A DNA stretch of 64,000 nt from Pleomorphovibrio marinus (GCF_003347495.1 NZ_QCXY01000009.1:186001-250000), one strand, 5' to 3'. Shown: positions 34,102-43,511, numbered from the stretch's first letter. The notes: generated by a model not told the origin, from the letters alone. Made by a program: numbers and translations.

Positions 34102-34393
34102 CGATAAGACATCCTGATACACGACTGTTGAATTGGATAGAAAATCCATCCTGAGGCCCTTCCCTGCCCTGAAAGGGCGTAACAACAATAAGCAGTGGTG
34201 TAGTGATAGCGAAGCCCCTGGTTATGACTGAATATTTTCGTGTTGTTTTGGCAGTGGCAAATCTTGTTATCCCATAAACCTTCCGCCAAACCCCAACCCA
34301 GGTAAAATTGGCAAAAATCCTTCTTAATTGATGCTCGAGAAAGGAAATTCACAAAATTGGTCTGGTGCGGCCACAAAGCTAAATTTGACTATC
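34102..34393. other. Gap with a GC-richer repeat-like segment
   Basis: Part of the 391-base gap 34003-34393. Around 34155-34225, GCCCTGAAAGGGC is a small palindrome, followed by a segment (ending AGCGAAGCCCCTGGTTATGA) unlike the AT-rich surroundings. It resembles dispersed intergenic elements of Bacteroidota, but I find no other copy here. A 97-codon minus-strand frame across it has no family features and I do not call it a gene. Confidence 0.35.
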
Positions 34394-35554
34394 TTAACCC
34401 TTGGATTTCAATTCATAAATAAAGTACTTGTAATGTTCAGGCTCTACACCTCCCCTGTATTTTTCCCGAAGCAATAAGCGTTTTCCCGGCAAAGGCAGCA
34501 TCTCTGCCCTGGGATCGCAGATTTGGGGAAAGGGGATTTCCTCCCCTTGCATATTGCCTTTATGAAGCAGGATGAGGCTATAAAGCGTGGCATCCATAAA
34601 GGGGAAGTAGTCAGGATCGGTATCCTTACGTGTAGCGGTGGCGGCCTCAGAAAGCCCACTATAATACAATATGCCAAAGGTCTCTGTTTCAAATTCAAAC
34701 AAAGCGATATTTTGGGCATTTTGGGAAGGTGAAAAACTATCGTGGGAAAAGCTCAACTTTTCGATTAAGGCAAAATCCTCATTTAGATCATAAATCCCCA
34801 CTTCCCTGGAGCGGTCAAAAGTAAGGTGCAGTTTTCCCTCTTCCTGATTCATGGCAAAAATAGGCGTGGGCCTTCTTTCCTTTTGTTTCTCATCCACTTC
34901 GAGTTCCGGAAGTAGTTCCAAATCATAGGGCATCACCCATTCCAGATCCTCTTTATCAGGGTTATATTGTTCTATCAAATTTGCAGCAATGTCAGCATCC
35001 AACTCTCCTCCAACCCCATTGGGAATACCGGAGAAAAAATTGGTAAAAAAATACAGTTCTGAGTCCTTTGATAGCCGGTAATATGGTACTTTCATCTTCG
35101 GTCCACTATAAAAGACAATATTAGAATAAGAGGCGAACCTGATTCTTTCCTTCACCGCCCAGGTTTCATCAAATCGGATTTGCTCTATGGAGCTTTGGGC
35201 GAGGTACCCATCATTTTCTTGGTTAAACCCTACCGCCAAAAGCCCGGAGTTGTATTCATTGGGGCCTTCCCCCCTTCTGTAGACCTCTTCCACCACCTCC
35301 CCACTCTCATCCATCACCAAAAACTCCTCTGTCACTATATCGACTGCCAAAAACTGCTGCTTATCGGAATGGTAGTCCAATATTCTTAGTTCGGTCTCCC
35401 TATGCACGGTGATGGAATCCACCTTTTCCAAAACAAATTCCTTTTGCCCAGCAACTTCTGACCCATCCCGGGTTCCACATGCAAATCCAATACATATTAC
35501 ACTTAGTACTGAAGCTGAGGTACAGAGTTGATTAATTAATGGATATGGATTCAT
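34394..35554 (-). CDS. 6-bladed beta-propeller lipoprotein (copy 6)
   Basis: A 386-residue lipoprotein. I start at ATG 35554 (MNPYPLINQL), giving a signal that ends GFAC (lipobox Cys26). The upstream ATG at 35611 would add 19 residues that do not look like a signal. The propeller hallmark appears as RRGEGPNEYNSGL, with blades such as FLVMDESGEVVEEV and KLHLTFDRSREVGIYDLN. The C-terminus has LPLPGKRLLLREKYRGG, similar in style to BF-type 6-bladed proteins. The function is unknown and the location is probably periplasmic or outer-membrane anchored. It is a single gene, divergent from the repeat-propeller lipoprotein at 35874. Confidence 0.8.
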   Translation of the reverse strand: MNPYPLINQLCTSASVLSVICIGFACGTRDGSEVAGQKEFVLEKVDSITVHRETELRILDYHSDKQQFLAVDIVTEEFLVMDESGEVVEEVYRRGEGPNEYNSGLLAVGFNQENDGYLAQSSIEQIRFDETWAVKERIRFASYSNIVFYSGPKMKVPYYRLSKDSELYFFTNFFSGIPNGVGGELDADIAANLIEQYNPDKEDLEWVMPYDLELLPELEVDEKQKERRPTPIFAMNQEEGKLHLTFDRSREVGIYDLNEDFALIEKLSFSHDSFSPSQNAQNIALFEFETETFGILYYSGLSEAATATRKDTDPDYFPFMDATLYSLILLHKGNMQGEEIPFPQICDPRAEMLPLPGKRLLLREKYRGGVEPEHYKYFIYELKSKG

Positions 35555-35873
35555 AGCGAATAGTTTAGAATATTGCGAGATAATGCCTTGCACCCAAAAA
35601 TAATCAAACAAGAACTATTAAGTTACTAGTTTAAATAATAAGGAGCAAACCAACTCGGATAAACTAAGAATTCTTACTCACACCTAGGTGTTTTTATTAC
35701 TATTTTTGATAAATTTGATGCGGATTATTTTAATTCCCCAAAAGGCATTTTAGGAAAGGGGTCGGTTTTGGCAACTTGTCGTAGAGCACTTAACCTGTTT
35801 TTCCGCCGCATCCGCCTATTGCTTTTTTGATGTATTATGTTTCTGGTTGATTTTTATTACAACTTTTAAAACT

Positions 35874-37037
35874 ATGAAAAAAAACGCGCTGACGGGCTTT
35901 GTCTTGATGGTCCTTTTGGGTTGCGAGGAGGGTGATTTTTCATCCATTACACCTGTGTTAGAGCAGCCCAAAGAGGAGGAAGAACTTGAGGCACCCATAA
36001 TTAACCCCTTTGATGAACTGGTTTTGGAGGATTTAGGTAAGGGAGTGGTAAATCACGTAGTCAGGGACATGCAGGTTTTGGACAATCTATTTGTGGTGTC
36101 TGGGGAATTTTCCTCTATAAACGGACAGTTTGCAAATAACATCGGAGTTTATGACAGTAATAGATGGAGAGGCTTGGGGGCGGGATTTAATTATAAAACC
36201 ACTCAAATGCTCTTACATGAAGGGGCTTTATATGTAGGAGGTCATTTTATGCAATCACTCTTTAATCAACAGGTTCTGAACCTTGCCAAGTGGAATGGGA
36301 CAAGTTGGGATGAAGTGGGAAATGGGCTAGATATGTCTGTATTATGTCTGGGCATATATCAGGGAGAACTGGTCGCTGGTGGAACATTTACCATCGCCGG
36401 GATAGGTGCTCAGGATCTTCCGGTCCAACGTATTGCTAGCTGGGATGGGAAAAGATGGCGTAGGCTGGATCAAGGCCTTAATGGCCCCCCACAGGCTATG
36501 ACGATTTACAGAGGTGAATTGGTAGTGGCAGGAAACTTTTCAAAAGCAGGAGGAGAAAGTGCCAATAACATTGCTACCTGGAACGGTTACAGATGGGATT
36601 CTTTTGGAAATGGCATTCAAGGGAAGGTTTATGACCTGGTGGTTTTTAAGGATGAGTTATATGCCACAGGAATATTTACACAGGCTGGGGGCATAGCCGT
36701 AAACCATATTGCCAAATGGAATGGAAGCGAATGGCTGGCCATAAAAGACGGCTTAGAGGCAACTCTACCAATAGCATCTGGTCACCCTGTGGCTGGAAGA
36801 ACATTGGCTGTCTATGAAGATGAACTTTGGGTGGGGGGAAGCTTTTCATCTGCAGGGGGCGAAGCCACCCAAAACATTGCCATTTGGGATGGAACTCGGT
36901 GGCATGGCACTGTGGAAGGGTTAAACAGCAGGGTAGAAGTCATTTTTCCTTATGAGGACACCATTTATTTCGGGGGATACTTCAACCATTACGATGAATT
37001 TGGATTTAAGGGCATTTGCAAATGGGAAAGAAAATAG
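35874..37037 (+). CDS. Lipoprotein with seven GGxF-AGG-NxIAxWdGxxW propeller repeats
   Basis: A 387-residue lipoprotein starting MKKNALTGFVLMVLLGC (Cys17), followed by an acidic linker. The rest is about seven repeats of some 45 residues with the pattern G-G-x-F-x-x-A-G-G-x-x-x-N-x-I-A-x-W-x-G-x-x-W, for example GNFSKAGGESANNIATWNG and GIFTQAGGIAVNHIAKWNG. Such repeats form a beta-propeller in surface and secreted proteins; the ligand is unknown. I use ATG at 35874 rather than the TTG at 35847. It precedes the FlhA-like gene pair on the same strand, 181 bases away, with a weak hairpin between, so co-expression is possible but not shown. Confidence 0.82.
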   Translation: MKKNALTGFVLMVLLGCEEGDFSSITPVLEQPKEEEELEAPIINPFDELVLEDLGKGVVNHVVRDMQVLDNLFVVSGEFSSINGQFANNIGVYDSNRWRGLGAGFNYKTTQMLLHEGALYVGGHFMQSLFNQQVLNLAKWNGTSWDEVGNGLDMSVLCLGIYQGELVAGGTFTIAGIGAQDLPVQRIASWDGKRWRRLDQGLNGPPQAMTIYRGELVVAGNFSKAGGESANNIATWNGYRWDSFGNGIQGKVYDLVVFKDELYATGIFTQAGGIAVNHIAKWNGSEWLAIKDGLEATLPIASGHPVAGRTLAVYEDELWVGGSFSSAGGEATQNIAIWDGTRWHGTVEGLNSRVEVIFPYEDTIYFGGYFNHYDEFGFKGICKWERK

Positions 37038-37060
37038 ATGTTCCATCTATTCTTTATTTT
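37033..37060 (+). terminator. Weak terminator-like hairpin
   Basis: AATAGATG (37033-37040) and CATCTATT (37044-37051) form an 8-bp AT-rich stem with a 3-base loop, followed by T-rich sequence. It includes the stop codon of the upstream gene. Low GC makes it a weak terminator at best. Confidence 0.4.
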
Positions 37061-37218
37061 CCTGTTTTTCCCTACTATTATTTGGAACAACATATTTTTT
37101 TGTTAAATTTTAGGAGAATTTAAACCACCTGACAATACCATTTTTGGATTGGTGATGAAGACAAAGGGTTAGCAAGGTTTCCAGAATAGGCCACTGCCAG
37201 GGCAACCTGTTTGCTTAC

Positions 37219-40200
37219 GTGAAAAAGTTAAAGGAATTTTTAAGGGACCGTGACAGCTTTGAACCCCTTGCCGAAATGGAAAGGGTGCTGCTACAACGCC
37301 GGGAAAAGGGCAACCTGGCAGGTTATCTTATGGTGATTTCCGCATTTTTCCAGGTGATTTTTATGGTGGTTGAAAAAGGCAGGGACCTGAACTGGGTGGA
37401 ACTTGGTGAATGGGCCACTTGGTTTAATCAGCCTGGACAAATTCTGGTATGGGTGCTTATGCTAGGGGCGGTACTGACCTATATAGGCCTCAATTACACG
37501 GGTATAGCCCTAAGCGCATCCAAGGAACCCTTTAGATATACCTTTTGGATAGGTGATTTCCACTGCTTAAATGAGGACATGGAAGAAACCCTGGCCTCGG
37601 AGGGATTAAAAAACTGCAAGGAGTTGCTTCGTTTCGACCTTATGCAAATGCTCAATGACCGCATAAGACGCTTCAGCCTGTTAGAAACTGCACAGGAAGA
37701 AAAAGAATCGGCATTTTCCAAAAGGGCATTTTCCCATATTCATATTTCCGGTCATTACGCCTTAAAAATAGGAGAAAATGAACAGCATTATCTACAAATA
37801 ATGGCCAAGGTGAGAATAGGACCAGAGGGCAAACCAGCAAGTTTGGTAGCACCTATAAGGTTTCCATTAGAAGATCAAGGTCAACTGTCCCCAACAGGTT
37901 ACCAACACTTACTGGAGCGGGTTTTTTCTGCCGTGGCTTCCATGATTTATGTACAAATCGAGGAGGACATCAACAACAAGATCAACCTCTTTCCCACCCA
38001 CTATTTAAGGGCAATGGCTCTTTGTCATGAGGCAGAGGATTTTGCAAGATCAAATACCATAGACGGCTATGAAAGATCCATAGGCCTATATCAAAAATCA
38101 CTTTTGCACTACCAGGAAATGGGAATCCATTTACCCTGGCACTCAAGGGTAGTAAGGGGGAAATGGTTTACCTTTTTCAATTCCCGGCCCCACTTGCAAG
38201 CCTGGTCCAATGCCGTTTTGGGATTTGCCAAATATAGGATTTTCAGGAATCAAATGGCAAGCTTGAGCGGACAATCTGCCAATCCTCTTTATGATTTACC
38301 AGAACTTTTGGATAGGGTGAGAGAGGTAATGGAAAAGGTACATATGAGGGCAAGCAGAATAAAGGAAAAGTCCAAAAGAAGTTTTCTGAAAAATGCACAA
38401 GGGATAGCAGACACCAAAAATAAAAAAAACCAATTAGCACCCAAGAAAAAACAGGAAGCCACTCGAAAAACCTTATTTGAGACCTATGTGGTTTGCGCAT
38501 TGGCCCATAGATTTTTAGGGGCTATCGACAAATCCTCAGAAATGCTGTCATGGGCTGCCGCTACCATGCCCACCTCTTTATGGCAGCACCCTTTATACTT
38601 GATGGCAAAGGGACTGATGGAACCGGATACCCATAAGTCCTTGGTTCATTTCCACCATGTGGTGGACTTGGCCCCAGACTTTCAGATGGCCCAGTGGTTT
38701 TTGGCCCAGGAGCTTGAAAAAGAATTTCGTCGCAAAGATGAATTGGATACCAATAGGGCCTCTACGGTTATCCAGGCCTATGAAAGGGTATTGCATCTTA
38801 ATGCAGGTAACATCGCAGCCATAGGTGTCATTGGGCATTTGAATTGGTTGATAAACCCCGATGGGAAATTGAAAAGTGTAGAGGAAAAACTCATAAGTGG
38901 CACGGAGATAAAATCCTTAAATTCTGAAACTTATATAGGAGACCTGAACTTTCGGTTGGCAAGGATATCCGCGGAGCGTGGTGAATTTCATCTTTGCAGG
39001 GAAAGATACCTTGAGGCGGCCGGTATAGACCCTTCGGTGGGAAGCTTTATGCCTCCAGTTGCATCCAGGAGCTTTCAGTCCGACTATGACCATATCAATA
39101 GGGCAATGATCAAAAGGTTCGAGGCCTATAAGGACAGGGTACGTAAATTTGCAAACACCAAAGCCGAAGAAAATGGCAGGGTTTTTTCCGAAAAGACAAG
39201 AAATTTTGCACTCGCATTTGCCTTAAACGATTTTGGAAATGCCTGTCTTAGATATTTCCATTTTCATGGGGATGAGGAATTCCTGCTTTACGCCATTCAA
39301 TCCTACAGGGAAGCGGGGGCACTACATCCCGAAATGGCAGTAACATGGTACAACCTTCAAAATGCCTTGGGATGGAAAGGGCAATGGGAGGAAATAGGGC
39401 AATGCATGGAAAAAGCCAGAAAATTCGCTCCCAACTGGTCCCTGGCCGCCATCCAATCCGCAGACGAATGGTTCAAGACAGAGGAGGGGAATATCCAAGC
39501 GGAATTGGATTGGGCATATGGTCGGTATTTGGAATTACGAAGGCAAAACCCAAATATCCTCACCCCCGAATATGATGCACAATTGGACTCCTGGTGTTCT
39601 GGCTTGGGAGACTATCAACATGCGTTTGACCAAAAATTCCTTCTTCCCCTTCGAAAGATTTATGCCTATAGTAAAAACGCAGCACTTTATGAGGAAAATA
39701 TTGCCTATGGGCCTGCTTTGATAAACCTATTGAGGAAAGTTCAGCAAATCCCCTGGAAAAAAATGGATGTGGAAGACGTTCAGGTGATAGTAGAATTGCT
39801 AAAAGTAATTTCTTATTCCAATAAACCGAAACTTCTTTCCCAAGCAATGGCGCTAGGAGATCACCTTCTAAAAGTTATACCTCAGGAACACCCTTTGTTG
39901 AGCACTCAAATCAACCTTCTTTCTAAATGTGTCTTTTATCGCCTTTTCACCGGTTTGGTAGAAAATCACAGTCAAATCCGAGAGCAATTAGAGGACCAGA
40001 AAGCTTTTGACCTTTTCTTAACTACTTGGATAGAAGTGGCCATTAAAGACCTCAGCAACCAAAAATTCAGGTTACTGGAAGCCAACATGACCTTTATACC
40101 GGTTTTAATCAGCCATTATAACACCCAGCAATTCCCGCTCCCAAAACATGTTTCTGTTCTATGGGAATCTATAATAGAAATTTACCATGAAACCAATTTG

Positions 40201-42048
40201 GGAAGTCAACTACTTGAAGTTGATACTTTTTTAATCGAGTCTCTGGAGGTTTTACACTATCTGCTTTTGCCACTGAACCATGAAGGCCCCACCTTAGGTA
40301 ATTATTTTGAGCAATTCCACTCCTATAGAAAACAGTTTGAGCAACTGACAAACTACTGGCTCCAAGTAGACCACGGTGGTTTTTTGAGCTTATATTGGTA
40401 CTTTTTTGAAAAAAGGCGATTTGAACCTAAGCTCCTGGAAAGCATTAGGGAAAGGTTTTTTACCCTTGACCGGGACAAGGCCGACAATTGTTTTGGAAAC
40501 CTCCTGAAAGGGTTTTATGTCATTAGCAGACAGGAGCAATTTCTAGAACAATCCATCGCCTATTTTACCAAGGTAAACCAACCTGAGAAAAAAGAAAACA
40601 AAGACCCCTTCAACCTACATATGGCCAGCTATTATTGGCATATCCACAAGAGAAAATGGACAAAGGCCAGAAAATCCATCTTGGATGCTATTGCAATCAA
40701 GGAACATCTAAATCCTATCCTCAACGGATTTCTGGCAAATGTGCTTCTCGAAATTGGACTTGACTATAAAAACAAGAATGAAATCGAAAATACCGCTTTT
40801 TACCTAAATCAGGCCGTTGATTATTGCGGTAATGATGCAGAGCTACATTTTCGTCTTTATGAAACTTATCGATTGAAAGCAAAGGAAGATGATTCCTATT
40901 TGGAGAAGGCAGCAATGTCACTTTCAAAGGCCATGAGCTTGGATACCAAATATGACTCAGCAGCCTTTCATCGGGAGTTGCAACAGCTAACCCTGCTCAA
41001 AAATGCGGACACATGGAGCTCAAGTCAGCGGTTTGCGCCCCTTGTAGTGGAGTTTGACCCTGTCATGGAAGCCTTCATTCTAGAGGAAAACTCCCAAAAC
41101 CTAAAAAAGGAAGTGACGGATGGGCTGTGGAAATCCAGGGAAGACTTTAATAAATTTTGGGGTATCACTTACCCCTCCGTCCTTTTTCGATATTCAGGTT
41201 CTCAACATGCAGATCCTACCGGGTATTTTCTGGTGTTAAATGAAATCCGTGAGGGGTTCTATCAAGTATACCCCCAACAAAAATTCATCTTCCTGGAAAA
41301 CAACAGCCAACTTCCTCATGAAGAAATCAAGAATATGCCTCTTCAGCCACAATCTTGCGGAGGGAAAAACATCTTATGGATACCTGAGGAAAACGAAGAG
41401 GCCTTTTTCCAAAAAGGGTTTCAGCTAATGAATCTCTTTGACCATCTAAGGATCAACCTTGAGCACTTTTTAAGCCAGCATCTCCTTGAGGTTTTCTCCT
41501 TTCAAGACCTGGCTGGAAAATGCAGGCAATTTACCAAAGGTGCCTGTAAGGTGATTGCAGACGAGCCTGCCATGCTGCACAGATTCTGGGAATGCTGTAG
41601 GGCACTTTTGGCAGAGAATATCCCCATCAACAACCTGGAAGAGCTTTCTGAGATATTTCTTTCCCACCACTCCCACGCTGATTTATCCCTAATTATAAAC
41701 AAATTGCGAAGGTCCCCCAGTATCCAAAAGCATTTGATGGAAGTTTTTCTTCCTCAAGAAGGATTTCTCCTCTCTGAAGAGTTGGAAACTGCTCTTTTAA
41801 ATATGACAACTACTCAAAGTCAAGTACAAGCCTTATCGCTGCCACTGATTGAATACGAACCAGTAATACTACCTGTCAGGGAGTCCCTTCATGGAAAGGA
41901 CTCCCCTTCCATTGTCGTGAAAGAGGAAGGTCTCAGACCTCTGGTGAAGAGCCTATTGCTGAACGAATTCCCCCAAGTAAAGGTCTATTCCCAGGCAGAT
42001 TTGCCTAATGATATGTTGCCCCAATCCATCATTAAAGGAAGCCCATGA
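37219..42048 (+). CDS. Membrane-anchored helical-repeat protein with FlhA/SctV cytosolic-domain-like C-terminus
   Basis: A 1609-residue protein read from GTG at 37219. Two hydrophobic helices lie near residues 34-50 and 73-97. A long all-helical region with TPR-like units follows, for example around residues 420-500, 690-770 and 1140-1250 (AVTWYNLQNALGWKGQWEEI). A basic linker (KNKKNQLAPKKK) lies near residue 395. Residues about 1275-1600 resemble the FlhA/SctV (FHIPEP) cytosolic domain: KNILWIPEENEEAF against the VWI region, a helix block with EHFLSQHLLEVFSFQDLAG, IPINNLEELSEIFLSHH against VPIRDLRTILEAL, and the tail LRPLVKSLLLNEFPQVKVYS against LRP-LRRLL-PDLPVLS. The eight-helix export gate is absent. 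Its stop overlaps the next start (ATGA). Function unknown. Confidence 0.82.
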   Translation: MKKLKEFLRDRDSFEPLAEMERVLLQRREKGNLAGYLMVISAFFQVIFMVVEKGRDLNWVELGEWATWFNQPGQILVWVLMLGAVLTYIGLNYTGIALSASKEPFRYTFWIGDFHCLNEDMEETLASEGLKNCKELLRFDLMQMLNDRIRRFSLLETAQEEKESAFSKRAFSHIHISGHYALKIGENEQHYLQIMAKVRIGPEGKPASLVAPIRFPLEDQGQLSPTGYQHLLERVFSAVASMIYVQIEEDINNKINLFPTHYLRAMALCHEAEDFARSNTIDGYERSIGLYQKSLLHYQEMGIHLPWHSRVVRGKWFTFFNSRPHLQAWSNAVLGFAKYRIFRNQMASLSGQSANPLYDLPELLDRVREVMEKVHMRASRIKEKSKRSFLKNAQGIADTKNKKNQLAPKKKQEATRKTLFETYVVCALAHRFLGAIDKSSEMLSWAAATMPTSLWQHPLYLMAKGLMEPDTHKSLVHFHHVVDLAPDFQMAQWFLAQELEKEFRRKDELDTNRASTVIQAYERVLHLNAGNIAAIGVIGHLNWLINPDGKLKSVEEKLISGTEIKSLNSETYIGDLNFRLARISAERGEFHLCRERYLEAAGIDPSVGSFMPPVASRSFQSDYDHINRAMIKRFEAYKDRVRKFANTKAEENGRVFSEKTRNFALAFALNDFGNACLRYFHFHGDEEFLLYAIQSYREAGALHPEMAVTWYNLQNALGWKGQWEEIGQCMEKARKFAPNWSLAAIQSADEWFKTEEGNIQAELDWAYGRYLELRRQNPNILTPEYDAQLDSWCSGLGDYQHAFDQKFLLPLRKIYAYSKNAALYEENIAYGPALINLLRKVQQIPWKKMDVEDVQVIVELLKVISYSNKPKLLSQAMALGDHLLKVIPQEHPLLSTQINLLSKCVFYRLFTGLVENHSQIREQLEDQKAFDLFLTTWIEVAIKDLSNQKFRLLEANMTFIPVLISHYNTQQFPLPKHVSVLWESIIEIYHETNLGSQLLEVDTFLIESLEVLHYLLLPLNHEGPTLGNYFEQFHSYRKQFEQLTNYWLQVDHGGFLSLYWYFFEKRRFEPKLLESIRERFFTLDRDKADNCFGNLLKGFYVISRQEQFLEQSIAYFTKVNQPEKKENKDPFNLHMASYYWHIHKRKWTKARKSILDAIAIKEHLNPILNGFLANVLLEIGLDYKNKNEIENTAFYLNQAVDYCGNDAELHFRLYETYRLKAKEDDSYLEKAAMSLSKAMSLDTKYDSAAFHRELQQLTLLKNADTWSSSQRFAPLVVEFDPVMEAFILEENSQNLKKEVTDGLWKSREDFNKFWGITYPSVLFRYSGSQHADPTGYFLVLNEIREGFYQVYPQQKFIFLENNSQLPHEEIKNMPLQPQSCGGKNILWIPEENEEAFFQKGFQLMNLFDHLRINLEHFLSQHLLEVFSFQDLAGKCRQFTKGACKVIADEPAMLHRFWECCRALLAENIPINNLEELSEIFLSHHSHADLSLIINKLRRSPSIQKHLMEVFLPQEGFLLSEELETALLNMTTTQSQVQALSLPLIEYEPVILPVRESLHGKDSPSIVVKEEGLRPLVKSLLLNEFPQVKVYSQADLPNDMLPQSIIKGSP

Positions 42049-43511
42049 GTACCGTAAAAGCCAAAATAGCACCCAAACCGGATCAAAGTAATGGGAGCCT
42101 TGCCCTTAAAGTCTCATTAATTTTAGACAGATCCCTTTGCAGTGGGTTATCAGAAACACAACTGGAAGCCATTAAGTCCTTGATTTCATCTACTCTGGAA
42201 TCCATGGCAAAAGACCTGGCCCTGCCGATTAAGCCTATTCCAAAAGTTGGTTTCTACAGCAAACAAAAATCCAAAATGGATACCCTAACACCAATTTCTC
42301 TCATATTGGAAGAGACGGAATTGGAATTCCCTTATTGGTTTCTCCAACAAAAAACCTTCACCTTGGAAGGACTGGAGGAAATGATTCCAGAGGCTATACA
42401 TAGACAAAGGGAATCTTTTTTGACACCAGGCTTGCTGGGACTTTTATATACCGATTGGCAATCCAAGACCCACTTTTCCTTTTGGGAATTCAAGAGTTTG
42501 GCAATATTTTGCATAAAGCATGGTCATCCCATAAAAAAACTCTATCAGCAACGGGACAGTGCAATTTTTGACCTATTGGGGATATTTGAAACCTGTGTTG
42601 GGAAAAAGGAAGAATTGAACTTAGAGATAATCATCCCTAAAGTAACTAAAAACTCCGCCAAGGGTAAGATCAGAGAAGAACTCAAGCAAAGGGTGGAACA
42701 AACCATCTCCTACCAATTAGGCATTCAATTACCCCCCTTCTCCATCACTACGGATGAACAGGTGTTGGAAGGCTACTATCAGCTTAGGGTAAATGGATTA
42801 AGGCTTCCCATCAAAAAAGGGGAAGTGTTAAGTCAAATCCCCGAAATCCACCTAACCATACGGCGGTATGCAGCCTGTTTTATCAATATAGCAACCCTGC
42901 AATATCAGTTGGAAAGATTTCAGGAAATCCAACCGGATCTGGCAAAAGCAATTCTTCACCAGTTTGACCTGCCTTTCCTTGCACAGCTCTTGCGGAACCT
43001 AACCTGGGAGGGTGTCCCGATCAGGAACCTCGCATCAATTTTTGAAACCTTATTGGAAACGGATCGGGAATTCTCTATAGGTGTACCAAGCCGCTTTTAT
43101 TTTCTTCCCTATCAGTGGAGTGCCCATTTTAAGAATGCCAAACTTGCCTCCGAAAGCAATGCCTCCTTTTCGGCTATGGAAAAAATCAGGGTACGTTTGG
43201 GAAGGGAAATTTTCAACACCTTTCAAAGCAGTACTGGCACCTTGGAGGTGTTTACGCTGGGTGAAGAAGTGGAAGCTTCCCTTTTCGAAACAAGTCCTAA
43301 AACCGAAGATATGTTAATAGTCGCCTTAGGAGAGGAACTGCACCGATTTGCTACCGGGAGGGAATTTTTTATCCTTCTGGTGCCAGCCGAACATCGAAGG
43401 TATTTGCAAAATTTACTATGGCATCGTTTTCCGAATGTCTATGTGCTATCTTTTCAGGAGGTGCCATTAAATAAACAAGTTGTTCTTCTGAGCAAAGTTG
43501 GCTTTCCATGA
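42045..43511 (+). CDS. Soluble FlhA/SctV cytosolic-domain-like protein
   Basis: A 488-residue protein with no signal or membrane segment. From about residue 192 it follows the FlhA C-terminal domain block by block: ELKQRVEQTISYQLGIQLPP then YYQLRVNGLRL (D1 core), DLPFLAQLLRNL with WEGVPIRNLASIFETLLE (the VPIRDL region), VRLGREIFNTFQSSTGTLEV (the RxxLGRQI region) and FFILLVPAEHRRYLQNLL with VYVLSFQEVP (the LRP..RRLLE..PVLSYNE tail). Residues 1-190 may be a second, degenerate copy of the D1 and neighbouring elements (VSLILDRSL near residue 23, HPIKKLYQQR near 165). Translation is coupled to the upstream gene. No flagellar or type III secretion gene is nearby. Confidence 0.82.
   Translation: MSTVKAKIAPKPDQSNGSLALKVSLILDRSLCSGLSETQLEAIKSLISSTLESMAKDLALPIKPIPKVGFYSKQKSKMDTLTPISLILEETELEFPYWFLQQKTFTLEGLEEMIPEAIHRQRESFLTPGLLGLLYTDWQSKTHFSFWEFKSLAIFCIKHGHPIKKLYQQRDSAIFDLLGIFETCVGKKEELNLEIIIPKVTKNSAKGKIREELKQRVEQTISYQLGIQLPPFSITTDEQVLEGYYQLRVNGLRLPIKKGEVLSQIPEIHLTIRRYAACFINIATLQYQLERFQEIQPDLAKAILHQFDLPFLAQLLRNLTWEGVPIRNLASIFETLLETDREFSIGVPSRFYFLPYQWSAHFKNAKLASESNASFSAMEKIRVRLGREIFNTFQSSTGTLEVFTLGEEVEASLFETSPKTEDMLIVALGEELHRFATGREFFILLVPAEHRRYLQNLLWHRFPNVYVLSFQEVPLNKQVVLLSKVGFP

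Noticed and set aside
34083-34376. 97-codon minus-strand reading frame as a gene
   Set aside because: Its composition is odd, it has no family features, and it overlaps the flank of the Uma2 duplication and a repeat-like segment.
37219-43511. A functional type III secretion or flagellar export system
   Set aside because: Only cytosolic FlhA-like domains are present. The membrane gate, ATPase, FliP/Q/R-type and rod or needle genes are all missing from the window.
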